The position numbers and the translations under genes were made by a program. A stretch of DNA of 64,000 nucleotides from DATGLG01 sp035294245 (GTDB lineage: Bacteria > Pseudomonadota > Alphaproteobacteria > JACZXZ01): the NCBI GenBank assembly GCA_035294245.1, contig DATGLG010000043.1, positions 62,001 through 126,000 of the forward strand, read 5' to 3'. This document shows positions 43,026 to 51,047 of the stretch, one piece after another. Each line of letters opens with the position of its first letter. Within the stretch, counting starts at the first letter, position 1. Under the pieces are notes generated by a model. The model was given only the letters and a program-made list of their open reading frames with translations. It was not told the DNA's origin and did no database searches.

Positions 43026-44399
43026 ATGACGATCGTATCGGCTCCTGTCACAACGCGGGCGAACCGCGTCGAGATCCATGACGCGGGCGCCCTGGCGCGG
43101 GCGCGGGAAATTCTCGACGCCTGCGCGGATGTCCGCGCGATGGGCGAGGCGGTGAAGGCGGCAGTCGCGCGCAACGCCGCCTGGCGCGGCGAGCAGTGCA
43201 TCAATCTCCTCGCCCCCGAGGCGCCGACGAGCCCCTCGGTGCGCGCGCTGCTCGCCGCCGAGATCGGCACGCGCGCGGCCGAGGGGCATATCGGCCCCGT
43301 CAACCGCTGGTTCGCGGGCACCCGGCATATCGACGAGGTCGAGGCCCTCAGCGTCGAGCTCCTGAAGCGCTATTTCCGCTGCAACTACGCCGATCACCGC
43401 CTCTGCGCGAGCATGATCGGCAACGCCGTCGTCTACACGGCGCTGTCGGCGCCCGGCGATGTGGTGATGTCGGCGGCGCAGCCGGTGGGCGGTCATTCCT
43501 CCAACCGCAGCGACGGCCCGGCGGGTGCGATGGGGCGCAAGATCGTCGACATTCCCGTCGATCCCCACGAGCTCGTCGTCGATATCGACGCCTTCCGCAC
43601 CGTGGCCGAGGCGGCGCGCCCGACCCTCGTCGCCCTCGGCCTCTCGATGACCCTCTTCCCCCAGCCCGTCGCCGCGATGAAGGCGATCATCGCACCTTGG
43701 GGCGGGCGCCTCTTCTTCGATGCGGCGCATCAGCTCGGGCTCATCGGCGGCCGCCAGTTCCAGGACCCCCTCAAAGAGGGTGCCGACATCATGACCGGCT
43801 CGGCGGGCAAGACCTTCGCCGGTCCGCAATCGGGCATCCTCGTCTGGGACGATCCCGAGCTCGCGCGCGCGGTGACGACGGCCGTCTTTCCCGTCTGGGC
43901 GGCGACGCACCAGGTCAACCGTGTCGCGGCCCTCGCCATGGCGACGGCGGAGGCGATCGCCTTCGGCGAGGCCTTCATGGCGCAGATCGTGCGCAACGCC
44001 CAGGCGCTTGCGCGGGCTTTGCAGGAGCGCGGCATCCCCATGCTGGGGGGCCACAAGGGCTTCACCGCGACCCATCAGGCGATCGGCGATGTGCGCAAAT
44101 TCGGCCGCGGCCTCGAGGTCGCGCAGAAGCTCGAGAAGGCGAACATCATCGTGAACAAGAATCTCGTGCCCGCGGACAAGCCCGAGGATTGGGATTTCCC
44201 CGGCGGCATCCGCATCGGCACGATCGAGGTGACGCGCCTCGGCATGAGGGAGGCCGAGATGGCGGCGATCGCCGAACTCATCGCGCGCGTCGTCGTGCGC
44301 GGCGAGGCGCCGGAGGCCGTGCGCAAGGACGCGCTCGCGCTCCGCGCCGGCTTCCAGACGCTCTATTACTGCTTCGAGACCGGATTGCCGCCGCGGTGA
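43026..44399 (+). CDS. Serine hydroxymethyltransferase-like PLP enzyme
   Basis: 457 aa fold-type I PLP enzyme related to serine hydroxymethyltransferase but distinct. The PLP-binding Asp is in RLFFDAAHQLGLIGG and the Schiff-base Lys in TGSAGKTFAGPQSG, where true GlyA has a THKTLRGPRGG-type sequence. The substrate-side segment QPVGGHSSNRSDGP also differs from the GlyA HGGHLTHG. It may act on serine, glycine, a substituted serine or a related beta-hydroxy amino acid. A GGAGGGAGAGAGG ribosome site precedes ATG 43026. The divergent AsnC-type regulator suggests amino-acid-responsive expression. Confidence 0.78.
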   Translation: MTIVSAPVTTRANRVEIHDAGALARAREILDACADVRAMGEAVKAAVARNAAWRGEQCINLLAPEAPTSPSVRALLAAEIGTRAAEGHIGPVNRWFAGTRHIDEVEALSVELLKRYFRCNYADHRLCASMIGNAVVYTALSAPGDVVMSAAQPVGGHSSNRSDGPAGAMGRKIVDIPVDPHELVVDIDAFRTVAEAARPTLVALGLSMTLFPQPVAAMKAIIAPWGGRLFFDAAHQLGLIGGRQFQDPLKEGADIMTGSAGKTFAGPQSGILVWDDPELARAVTTAVFPVWAATHQVNRVAALAMATAEAIAFGEAFMAQIVRNAQALARALQERGIPMLGGHKGFTATHQAIGDVRKFGRGLEVAQKLEKANIIVNKNLVPADKPEDWDFPGGIRIGTIEVTRLGMREAEMAAIAELIARVVVRGEAPEAVRKDALALRAGFQTLYYCFETGLPPR

Positions 44400-44448
44400 G
44401 GGGCGCGGTCGGATGCGGTGGATTGGAGCACAGCACTTGACCCAAGAT

Positions 44449-44532
44449 CGTCGTTCCGGCCGAAGCGGAGAGGAGAGCCGGAATCCAGACATTCTTGGAA
44501 ATAGCTGGGTTCCCGCTTGCGCGGGAACGACG
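44449..44532. repeat. Palindromic repeat, copy B2
   Basis: Starts CGTCGTTCCGGC and ends in the perfect hairpin GTTCCCGC-TTGC-GCGGGAAC followed by GACG. The terminal hairpin corresponds to the inner right hairpin of the element at 42020-42155. It lies between the SHMT-like gene and the convergent padR-type gene. Confidence 0.65.
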
Positions 44533-44582
44533 AATAATCAAGCTACGATCACCGATCTTTAGATCGAATCGCGGACCCCGCT

Positions 44583-45116
44583 TTAAACCCGCCCCTTCAA
44601 ATCCTCGAGCCAGGCGCGGCGCGCCTCGAGCTGGCCGATCTCGTGATCCAGCCAGGCGGCGAGCACGCCCGCGGGGAGGCCCGCGCGCAGGTCGCGGAGG
44701 CGGTTGCTCTCGCCCTCCGACGCCTCGATGAGAAGCTCGATCTGGTCGCGGCGGTCCGCCGGCGCCAGGAGGTGGAGGAAGCGCATCTTGAGGGCGAGGA
44801 CGAGCTTGTTGAGGTCGTCGACGGGGGAGCGCACGCGGCTCTTGAGCAGGGTCTCGAGCTCGGCGCGACCCGCCGGCGTGATGCGGAGGCGCGCGTCATC
44901 GGCCATGCCGGCGCCCTCGACGGGCTCGACGAGCCCTTCGAGCCGCAGGAGCTCGATCGAGGTGCCGAGGATGTCGAGAGAGGGCCCCATGACGCGGCTC
45001 GCGAAATGGCGCACCGCCGCCGCCAGCTCGCCATAGCGCTGCGGCCCCTCGGTCAGGATGCCGAGGGCACAGAGGCGGATGGCCTCGGTCGGGATCAGGG
45101 TGCGGTCGCGATACAT
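44583..45116 (-). CDS. PadR-like winged-helix regulator
   Basis: 177 aa. The N-terminal part (ALGILTEGPQRYGELAAAV; IELLRLEGLVEPVEGAG; RLRITPAGRAELETLL) is a PadR/MarR-like winged helix. The C-terminal half is helical (KLVLALKMRFLHLLAPADRR; EASEGESNRLRDLRAGLP), as in the PadR C-terminal dimerisation region. ATG 45116 has GGAG 8 bases upstream. Its 5' end overlaps the 3' end of the truncated prepilin peptidase frame by 22 bases, which suggests that the accessory patch joins the chromosome just upstream of this gene. Target genes are unknown. Confidence 0.75.
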   Translation of the reverse strand: MYRDRTLIPTEAIRLCALGILTEGPQRYGELAAAVRHFASRVMGPSLDILGTSIELLRLEGLVEPVEGAGMADDARLRITPAGRAELETLLKSRVRSPVDDLNKLVLALKMRFLHLLAPADRRDQIELLIEASEGESNRLRDLRAGLPAGVLAAWLDHEIGQLEARRAWLEDLKGRV

Positions 45117-45655
45117 GGGCGATGCTCCGGGGACGATATAGTGCCGGAGCGGGGGAAATTCCACAAGCTGCGCGCCCGGAAGCCGCTGACCGAGCCGATG
45201 ACGTGTTCAGCCAGGACGGCAGGATCGATCGCCCACGCCACGGCAAGGCCAGCCGGAATGAGAAACAAGGTGAGTGCGTCCGGGAGGAGGTAGTGCCTCC
45301 AATCGACGACGGCAAGCCCCAATAGCGTCCAGCCGTAGATGCAGGTCGCCCATAAGATCCAACCCGACACGGCGGAAGATGCCCACAGTGCGACACCGAG
45401 CGCCGCGAGCTCGATGGCGGGGTAAAAGAGAGATATAGGCTTATGGCACCAGCGGCAGCGCCCTCTGAGACAAGCCCAACTGAGAAGCGGCACGAGCTCG
45501 ATAGCTGTGAGGTTGTGTCGGCAAGCGGGGCAAACTGAGCGGCTGACGACGACATTTGCGCCGGACGGCAAGCGCTGCACAAGCGTGCCGATGAAGCTTT
45601 CAGCCAGGACGCTAAAGCACGATATGCCCGCCCAGGTCGCAGCCAATCCCATCAA
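45095..45655 (-). pseudogene. Truncated prepilin peptidase (A24 family)
   Basis: 186 codons. The N-terminal region fits prepilin peptidases: ESFIGTLVQRLPSG, then the zinc-type Cys pairs CPACRHNL and CRWCHK, then YPAIELAALGVALW. The first catalytic Asp is present in VVDWRHYLLPD. After about residue 160 (HVIGSVSGF) similarity stops, and the second catalytic motif GxGD with the last membrane helices is missing; the frame instead runs into the padR-type start. It should therefore be inactive as a protease. No pilin or type II secretion genes are nearby. The local GC content is lower than in the flanking genes. Confidence 0.7.
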
Positions 45656-45692
45656 TTTCCCGCACTCGCAATCCTATTGGATCATCCGACGC

Positions 45693-46451
45693 TCACTTAC
45701 CAAAGCCAGTCGTCGCCTTCGCTGGGGAGGAGCAGTTCTTTTTCCATTGTGCGAGCTTTTCGCGGATCAGTGAGTCAATTTGGGGAACAGCGGCCACGTT
45801 CTCTTCCTGGAACCTATAGTCGACAAGGAACCCATCAATGATGACGACGCGCGCGCAATTTTTTAGCTTTTTGCCGGCATAGGGACCTAGATGGATATTT
45901 TCATATTGGCAGGTGGCGACCACGAAGTCGTTCGGATTTGGCACGGTGATCTGCGGGTCAGGTGCTCGATTCCAAATCGTCGCGTAGTCCGCTTTCGTGC
46001 TGCATTTGACCTCGTACAACTTGGTGCCTGGAAGAGGTCTGATAATCGGTTGAGGGCATTGGTCGCGCGCATACCACTCATCTTCGATGGTTCTCGCTCG
46101 CATTGCAGGACCAAGCCGGGCTCGATCATTCGGGTCGAGGAAACCAACAGTTCCAGAAAGCGCATTTGCGTAAGGATGACCCTCAAATCCCTGTACGACG
46201 ACATATCCAGGGATGACCGATTTCATTGTCTCGGGACGAAAAAGGAAGCCAAAACCAGGGGTGTGACCGGAGCCTGGTTGGAGATGGGTCGACTCATCTG
46301 CGTAGGTCTTCAACAACGGGTCCAGGTCAGCGTCGGGAACACAAAGAATAGATTTCCCATCGATGCCAAAGACGTGCTGGTCGCTCGCCAGCGTAAGCGC
46401 CGCGAACGCAAACATGCTTTTGAAGAGCTTAGGTATTCGCGCTTTCAGCAT
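45693..46451 (-). CDS. Unrecognised exported protein
   Basis: 252 aa that I cannot assign to a family. The N terminus has two basic residues followed by a hydrophobic stretch (KSMFAFAALTLASD) and looks like a signal peptide, so the protein is probably periplasmic. The mature part has several Cys (CVPD, CPQPI, CSTKAD, CQYENI, CARVV, KKNC) that could form disulfides. It starts 21 bases after the Rhs C-terminal fragment and ends 37 bases before the broken prepilin peptidase gene. Codon choice and GC differ from the flanking genes, suggesting transfer. Position right after an Rhs toxin end makes an immunity role possible, without direct evidence. Confidence 0.55.
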   Translation of the reverse strand: MLKARIPKLFKSMFAFAALTLASDQHVFGIDGKSILCVPDADLDPLLKTYADESTHLQPGSGHTPGFGFLFRPETMKSVIPGYVVVQGFEGHPYANALSGTVGFLDPNDRARLGPAMRARTIEDEWYARDQCPQPIIRPLPGTKLYEVKCSTKADYATIWNRAPDPQITVPNPNDFVVATCQYENIHLGPYAGKKLKNCARVVIIDGFLVDYRFQEENVAAVPQIDSLIREKLAQWKKNCSSPAKATTGFGK

Positions 46452-46472
46452 GCGATACCGTTGACAAGTCAG

Positions 46473-47514
46473 CTATCTGCATGTGTCGCCGCACCATAAG
46501 CCTTTCAGCACGAGCGGGCCGTTACGACCGAACGGGGTGCCTCCAAAGGTGCTGGAGGGAAGAACATACTTTGCGAACTCATTCCAGTGGAACTGCGCGA
46601 TATCGGTGGCCAATGGAAAGCGTGCTTGGTCTTCGCTCTGAGGCAGATAGGGAGCGTAGTCCCTCGCAAGGTCGGTCGGAATCGTCGTCTTCACCAGCGA
46701 GCTTATCTGATCCGGGGAGTAGCCATGGTCGAACAAAGCGCGCCGCAGGGTAACTCCGGGCCCAGGATTCTCACTGGATGCCACGCCATAGGCAAAACAT
46801 GCGTATTGATCACCGCCCTCGCAGGCCTTGGTGTAGTACCCCAGGAAATCTCCCTTATCGACGAGGGCTCGTTCCTCGTTCGTCGTCCAACACCCTCTAT
46901 GTCCGCACGCATTAAAGAGATACCCGAATGCGGCGGTGACGGCGCCGTTCTGGAACTTGCCGCCGCCGGCGACGCTGGTGACACCACCGATGACCGATTC
47001 GGCCACCAGGCCGCCAGTGACGCCGAGGCCCACGAGCTTTGGTCCCGCCGCGGCACCCAGTACGGCGGAGAAGGCCGCGGGACCGCAATAGGTCCCGGAC
47101 GCCGCCGCGGCGGCGCAGCCGACAGCGGCATGACCGGCGACATTGGCGAAGAAGTCCGTCGACCCAAGATATTGATCCGGCGTTAGGTTCCCAAAATGGC
47201 CATTTATGAAATGGCCGTTCGTGAGATTGCCAACCTCGTTAAAAGCTTCTGCGGTGGCGAAGGTAATAGCCGCCGACTTGACGGCATCGCCGAGCGAGCC
47301 GCCATTGATGCCGGTGTTGATGGCTGATACTCCAGCCGCACACCCTGCTGCCGCAGGTCCACTGGGCCCGCACGCGATCGCTGCGGCGATCTCCCGCCCG
47401 CTTGCACGACCGAGCTGCGCACCACGGACCTCACGAAATGGAAGATGTTGCCGAAGACGTCGCCGATGTCGCGGAAGAACCCACCAAGGAAGTAGCCCGA
47501 GGGATCGGTGAAGG
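46473..47514 (-). pseudogene. Orphan Rhs-type C-terminal fragment, 5'-truncated and frameshifted
   Basis: Read on the minus strand, the sequence begins AFTDPSGYFLGGFFRDIGDV, the end of an Rhs/YD-repeat core, immediately after the hemA stop. A frameshift lies between about 47455 and 47395. A second frame (GREIAAAIACGPSGPAAAGC) then runs open to 46473 without interruption. It contains the Rhs pre-toxin stretch KFQNGAVTAAFGYLFNACG and a unique C-terminal region with a Sel1-like segment (YTKACEGGDQYACFAYG). The YD-repeat shell and any secretion domain are absent. The C-terminal region may be an unrecognised effector. The ATG-initiated part is 46473-47033. Confidence 0.65.
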
Positions 47515-47535
47515 CGCGCGCCCGCGGCGCCGGCC

Positions 47536-48753
47536 TCACGCGGCGGCGCGCTGGAGGCCGAGGCGCTGCCACACCTCCTGAAGCGCCGCCACCAGCGCCT
47601 CGATCATGGCGTCGTCGTGGAGGGGGGTGGGCGTCAGGCGCAGCCGCTCGCGCCCGCGCGGCACCGTTGGGTAGTTGATCGGCTGCACGTAGATGCGGTG
47701 GCGGGCGAGGAGCTCGTCGGCGGCGGCCTTGCAGAGGCGCGCATCGCCGATGAGAAGTGGCACGATATGGCTCGCCGAGGGCATGACGGGAAGCCCCGCC
47801 GCGGCGAGGCGGCGCTTCAAGGTCGCCGCGCGCTCCTGGTGCCGCTCCCGCTCCGCCTGGCTCGCCTTGAGATGGCGCACGCTCGCGAGCGCGCCGGCGG
47901 CGAGCAGCGGCGGCAGCGCCGTCGTGAAGATGAAGCCCGCGGCATGACTGCGCACCGCGTCGACGAGGGCCGCCGAGCCCGCGATATAGCCGCCCATCAC
48001 GCCGAAGGCCTTGCCGAGGGTGCCCTCGATCACCGCCAGGCGATGCGCCTGGCCGTCGCGTTCGGAGATGCCGCCGCCGTGCCGGCCGTAGAGCCCGACC
48101 GCGTGCACCTCGTCGAGATAGGTGAGCGCGCCGTGGCGCTCCGCGACGTCGCAGAGCGCGGCGATGGGCGCGATGTCGCCGTCCATCGAGTAGACGGATT
48201 CGAAGACGACGAGCTTGGGCGCCTCGGGCGGCGCTGCTGCGAGCAGGCGCTCGAGATCGGCGGGGTCGTTGTGGCGGAAGATCCGCTTCTCGCAGCCGCC
48301 ATGGCGGATGCCCTCGATCATCGAGGCGTGGTTGAGCGCGTCGGAGAAGACGATGCAGCCGGGGAGCAGCCGGCTCAGGGTGGAGAGCGCCGCCTCGTTC
48401 GAGATGTAGCCCGAGGTGAAGAGAAGTGCTGCCTCCTTGCCGTGGAGATCGGCGAGCTCCCGCTCGAGGAGCACATGGCAATGATTGGTGCCCGAGATGT
48501 TGCGCGTGCCGCCGGCCCCGGCGCCGGAGCGCGCGAGGGCCTCGCCCATGGCGGCGAGCACCGCCGGGTGCTGACCCATGCCAAGGTAATCATTGCTGCA
48601 CCAAACGACGACCTCCTGCCGGCTGCCGTCGGTGCCGTGATGGGTCGCGCGCGGGAAGGCGCCGGCCTGGCGCTCGAGATCGGCGAAGACGCGATAGCGG
48701 CCCTCGGCCTTGAGCTTCGCCAGGGCGTCGCGGAAATGGCGCTCGTAATCCAT
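47536..48753 (-). CDS. hemA: 5-Aminolevulinate synthase
   Basis: 405 aa PLP enzyme that condenses glycine with succinyl-CoA to give 5-aminolevulinate, the first step of tetrapyrrole synthesis by the Shemin route used in alphaproteobacteria. Visible are VWCSNDYLGMGQHPAV, the glycine-rich GAGAGGTRNISGTNHCH, the PLP Asp/His region YLDEVHAVGLYG and the Schiff-base Lys in EGTLGKAFGVMGGYIAG. It is intact, although the Rhs fragment abuts its stop codon within about 20 bases. An upstream TTGACA word occurs on the minus strand near 48831-48836, but no matching -10 box is well placed. Confidence 0.96.
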   Translation of the reverse strand: MDYERHFRDALAKLKAEGRYRVFADLERQAGAFPRATHHGTDGSRQEVVVWCSNDYLGMGQHPAVLAAMGEALARSGAGAGGTRNISGTNHCHVLLERELADLHGKEAALLFTSGYISNEAALSTLSRLLPGCIVFSDALNHASMIEGIRHGGCEKRIFRHNDPADLERLLAAAPPEAPKLVVFESVYSMDGDIAPIAALCDVAERHGALTYLDEVHAVGLYGRHGGGISERDGQAHRLAVIEGTLGKAFGVMGGYIAGSAALVDAVRSHAAGFIFTTALPPLLAAGALASVRHLKASQAERERHQERAATLKRRLAAAGLPVMPSASHIVPLLIGDARLCKAAADELLARHRIYVQPINYPTVPRGRERLRLTPTPLHDDAMIEALVAALQEVWQRLGLQRAAA

Positions 48754-48849
48754 GATCGCCTCGTATGCGGGCGGGGCGCGGCAAGCGCGCCGGCGAGGAG
48801 AGTAGCGGAGGGGGTGGGGGCGGCCGGATGTGTCAAAATGTCACAAACC

Positions 48850-48988
48850 GGGGGGATGCCAACGTCGCCCCCCGCCGCCTCCCCCGCGCCGAAGGCCGCG
48901 CGCTAAGCTAAGGCCTTGAGGATATGCCGGAAATCGCCTGCGTGTCGATGCCGGCGACGCGCGAGGGGGGATGCCAATGTCGCCCCCC
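48850..48988. repeat. Two copies of a 24-base G/C hairpin repeat
   Basis: A 24-base unit, six G, ATGCCAACGTCG, then six C, occurs at 48850-48873 and again at 48965-48988 with a single C/T difference. Each can fold as a G6/C6 stem. The copies are 115 bases apart in the gap between the aminotransferase stop and the hemA start. No T-run follows either copy. Confidence 0.6.
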
Positions 48989-49013
48989 TCTCTTTCCGGC
49001 CCCGCCGGCGGCG

Positions 49014-50402
49014 TCAGGCGGCGACGAGCTGGCGCTCCCGCAGCCAGGCATGGGTCTCGTCGAGGGCCTTCCCCACCCGCGCCAGCATGTCGTCGATCTG
49101 GCTCTCGGTGATGATGAGCGGCGGCGAGAAGCCAAGGGAATCGCCCATCGCCCGCGTGATCACTCCGTGCTCCTGGGCGCGCTTGGCGGCATAGGCGCCG
49201 ACGCCGTCGGCAGGCTGGAAGGGCTCGCGCGTCGCCTTGTCCTTGACGAGCTCGAGCCCGCCGATGAGGCCGACGCCGCGCGCCTCGCCGACGATCGGGT
49301 GCTTCGCCAGTTGCCGCAGCCCCTCTTGGAGCCGCGGCGCCACGCGGCGCACATGGCCGACGATGTCGCGCTCCTCGTAGATCTTGAGCGTCTCGAGCGC
49401 CACCGCCGCCGAGACCGGATGGCCGCCATAGGTGTAGCCGTGGCCGAAGGTGCCGATCTTCTCGCTCTCCTTCACCATCGCGCGATAGACCTTCTCCGCG
49501 ATCATGAGGCCGGCGATGGGCAGATAGGCCGAGGAGAGCTGCTTGGCGATGGTGATGAAATCCGGGCGCAGCTTGTAGGTCTCGACGCCGAACATGTTGC
49601 CGGTGCGGCCGAAGCCGCAGATCACCTCGTCGGCGACGAACAGCACGTCGTATTTCTTGAGCACTGCCTGGACCTTCTCGAAATAGGTCCGCGGCGGCAC
49701 GATGACGCCACCGGCCCCCATCACCGGCTCGGCGAAGAACGCCGCCACCGTCTCGGGGCCCTCCTTGAGGATGAGCTGCTCGAGGGATTCGGCGCAGCGC
49801 GTCGCGAACTCCTCCTCGCTCTCGCCGGGCTTGCCGAAGCGGTAGTGATGCGGGCAATCGGTGTGGAGGATACCGGCGATGGGCAGGTCGAAATCGCGAT
49901 GGAGATGGGGAAGGCCGGTGAGACTCGCCGCCGCCACGGTGACGCCGTGATAGCCCTTGATGCGCGCGATGATCTTCTTCTTCGCGGGCTTGCCGATGGC
50001 GTTGTGATAATACCAGATCAGCTTGACAGCCGTGTCGTTCGCCTCCGAGCCCGAATTGGTGAAGAAGACCTTCGACATCGGCACGGGCGCGAGCGCGATC
50101 AGCTTCTCGGCGAGCTCGATCCCGACATCCATCGATTTGTGCCCGAAGGCATGATAGTAGGGCAATTTCCGCATCTGGCGGATGGCCGCCTCGATCAGGC
50201 GCTCCTCGTTGAAGCCGAGGGAGGTGCACCAGAGCCCGCCAAGCCCCTCGATATAACGCTTGCCGGCGTCGTCATAGATGTAGATGCCTTCGCCGCGCGT
50301 GATCACGAGCGGCCCCTCCTTCTCGTGCACGCTGAGATTGGTGTAGGGGTGAAGATAATAAGCGATATCGCGGGCTTGGCTGGAATTCAGTCGGGCGCTC
50401 AT
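49014..50402 (-). CDS. Class III (omega) aminotransferase
   Basis: 462 aa PLP-dependent aminotransferase of the omega-amino acid:pyruvate type. Typical blocks are FTNSGSEANDTAVKLIWYYH, IKGYHGVTVAAASLTG, FVADEVICGFGRTGNMFG (PLP Asp) and the Lys region DFITIAKQLSSAYLPIAG. HTDCPHHYRFGKPGESEEEF fits the subgroup acting on polyamines, taurine or beta-alanine with pyruvate as acceptor. The exact amine donor cannot be read. It is a single minus-strand gene, and its upstream region has DnaA-box-like words. Confidence 0.88.
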   Translation of the reverse strand: MSARLNSSQARDIAYYLHPYTNLSVHEKEGPLVITRGEGIYIYDDAGKRYIEGLGGLWCTSLGFNEERLIEAAIRQMRKLPYYHAFGHKSMDVGIELAEKLIALAPVPMSKVFFTNSGSEANDTAVKLIWYYHNAIGKPAKKKIIARIKGYHGVTVAAASLTGLPHLHRDFDLPIAGILHTDCPHHYRFGKPGESEEEFATRCAESLEQLILKEGPETVAAFFAEPVMGAGGVIVPPRTYFEKVQAVLKKYDVLFVADEVICGFGRTGNMFGVETYKLRPDFITIAKQLSSAYLPIAGLMIAEKVYRAMVKESEKIGTFGHGYTYGGHPVSAAVALETLKIYEERDIVGHVRRVAPRLQEGLRQLAKHPIVGEARGVGLIGGLELVKDKATREPFQPADGVGAYAAKRAQEHGVITRAMGDSLGFSPPLIITESQIDDMLARVGKALDETHAWLRERQLVAA

Positions 50403-50722
50403 GACGGCCTCACAGGATCCTAAGGGGGAATGTGCCTAGGCCATTAACCTACTGCGTCGGGCTTGGCCAGCACAATGCGCCATCCGCAGGTCGCCTTGCC
50501 CCTCCGCTCACGAAAATTTTTCTGTGGATAACCTGCTCGCGCGAGCATGATGGAAACGCTGGAATCCCAATCTCCGTCGTCGAGTTTTCCACAGCTCGGC
50601 CGCCGGAATCCCGGGCTTCGGCGCCGCCGGCGCTCTTTGCATTTGCTAACCTTGCTATAAATTGCCTCATCGTCTGAGGGCGGCCGGCCGTGACGGGGGC
50701 CTCTCGAGCCGGGGGAGCGAGG
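50403..50722. promoter_or_regulatory. Intergenic region with two DnaA-box-like sites
   Basis: 320 bases, AT-richer than average, between divergent genes. TGTGGATAA at 50523-50531 is the exact complement of the DnaA box TTATCCACA. TTTTCCACA at 50585-50593 fits TTWTNCACA in the opposite orientation. A palindrome GCTCGCGCGAGC lies at 50535-50546, and GCTATAAATTGCC near 50654 could be part of a promoter. Replication-linked control is only inferred. Confidence 0.4.
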
Positions 50723-50884
50723 ATGGACAAGGACGCGATCGACTGGGATCTCGTCGTGCAGGATCCCGATTATCGGCGGCTGGTCATTGCCAAGCTCAAC
50801 GCCGCGGCGTCGCGCGAAGGTGAGCGCGAGCCGGCAGCGGCGCCGGCGCAGCCCGAGACGCCGCCGGCGCAAACCCCGTCGTAA
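50723..50884 (+). CDS. Small hypothetical protein
   Basis: 53 aa from ATG 50723, preceded by a GGGGGAGCGAGG ribosome site. The N-terminal half (MDKDAIDWDLVVQDPDYRRL) is acidic and probably helical; the C-terminal half is Ala/Pro/Glu-rich and disordered. No membrane segment or known motif is seen. Its start is close to the DnaA-box-like region and it is followed by an M20 peptidase gene 163 bases later. The good ribosome site and non-random composition favour a real gene, but I do not recognise it. Confidence 0.45.
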   Translation: MDKDAIDWDLVVQDPDYRRLVIAKLNAAASREGEREPAAAPAQPETPPAQTPS

Positions 50885-51047
50885 GCGGCCCGGGCGCGCT
50901 TGCGGGAGATGGTCCTCGGCGGAGCGACGCGCCGCCTGCTCACGCATATGATCGTCCCGGTGCTGATGTCCCATTGACCGAGCGGCTCGACGTGGGCTGC
51001 GGCGGCGGCTAAACTCGCGGTCCCGTCAGCATGATGCGGAGCCTGCC

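Noticed and set aside
48829..48847. TGTGTCAAAATGTCACA upstream of hemA as an FNR or CRP site
   Set aside because: Half-site spacing fits neither TTGAT-N4-ATCAA nor TGTGA-N6-TCACA. It may simply contain a TTGACA -35 word, without a well-spaced -10.
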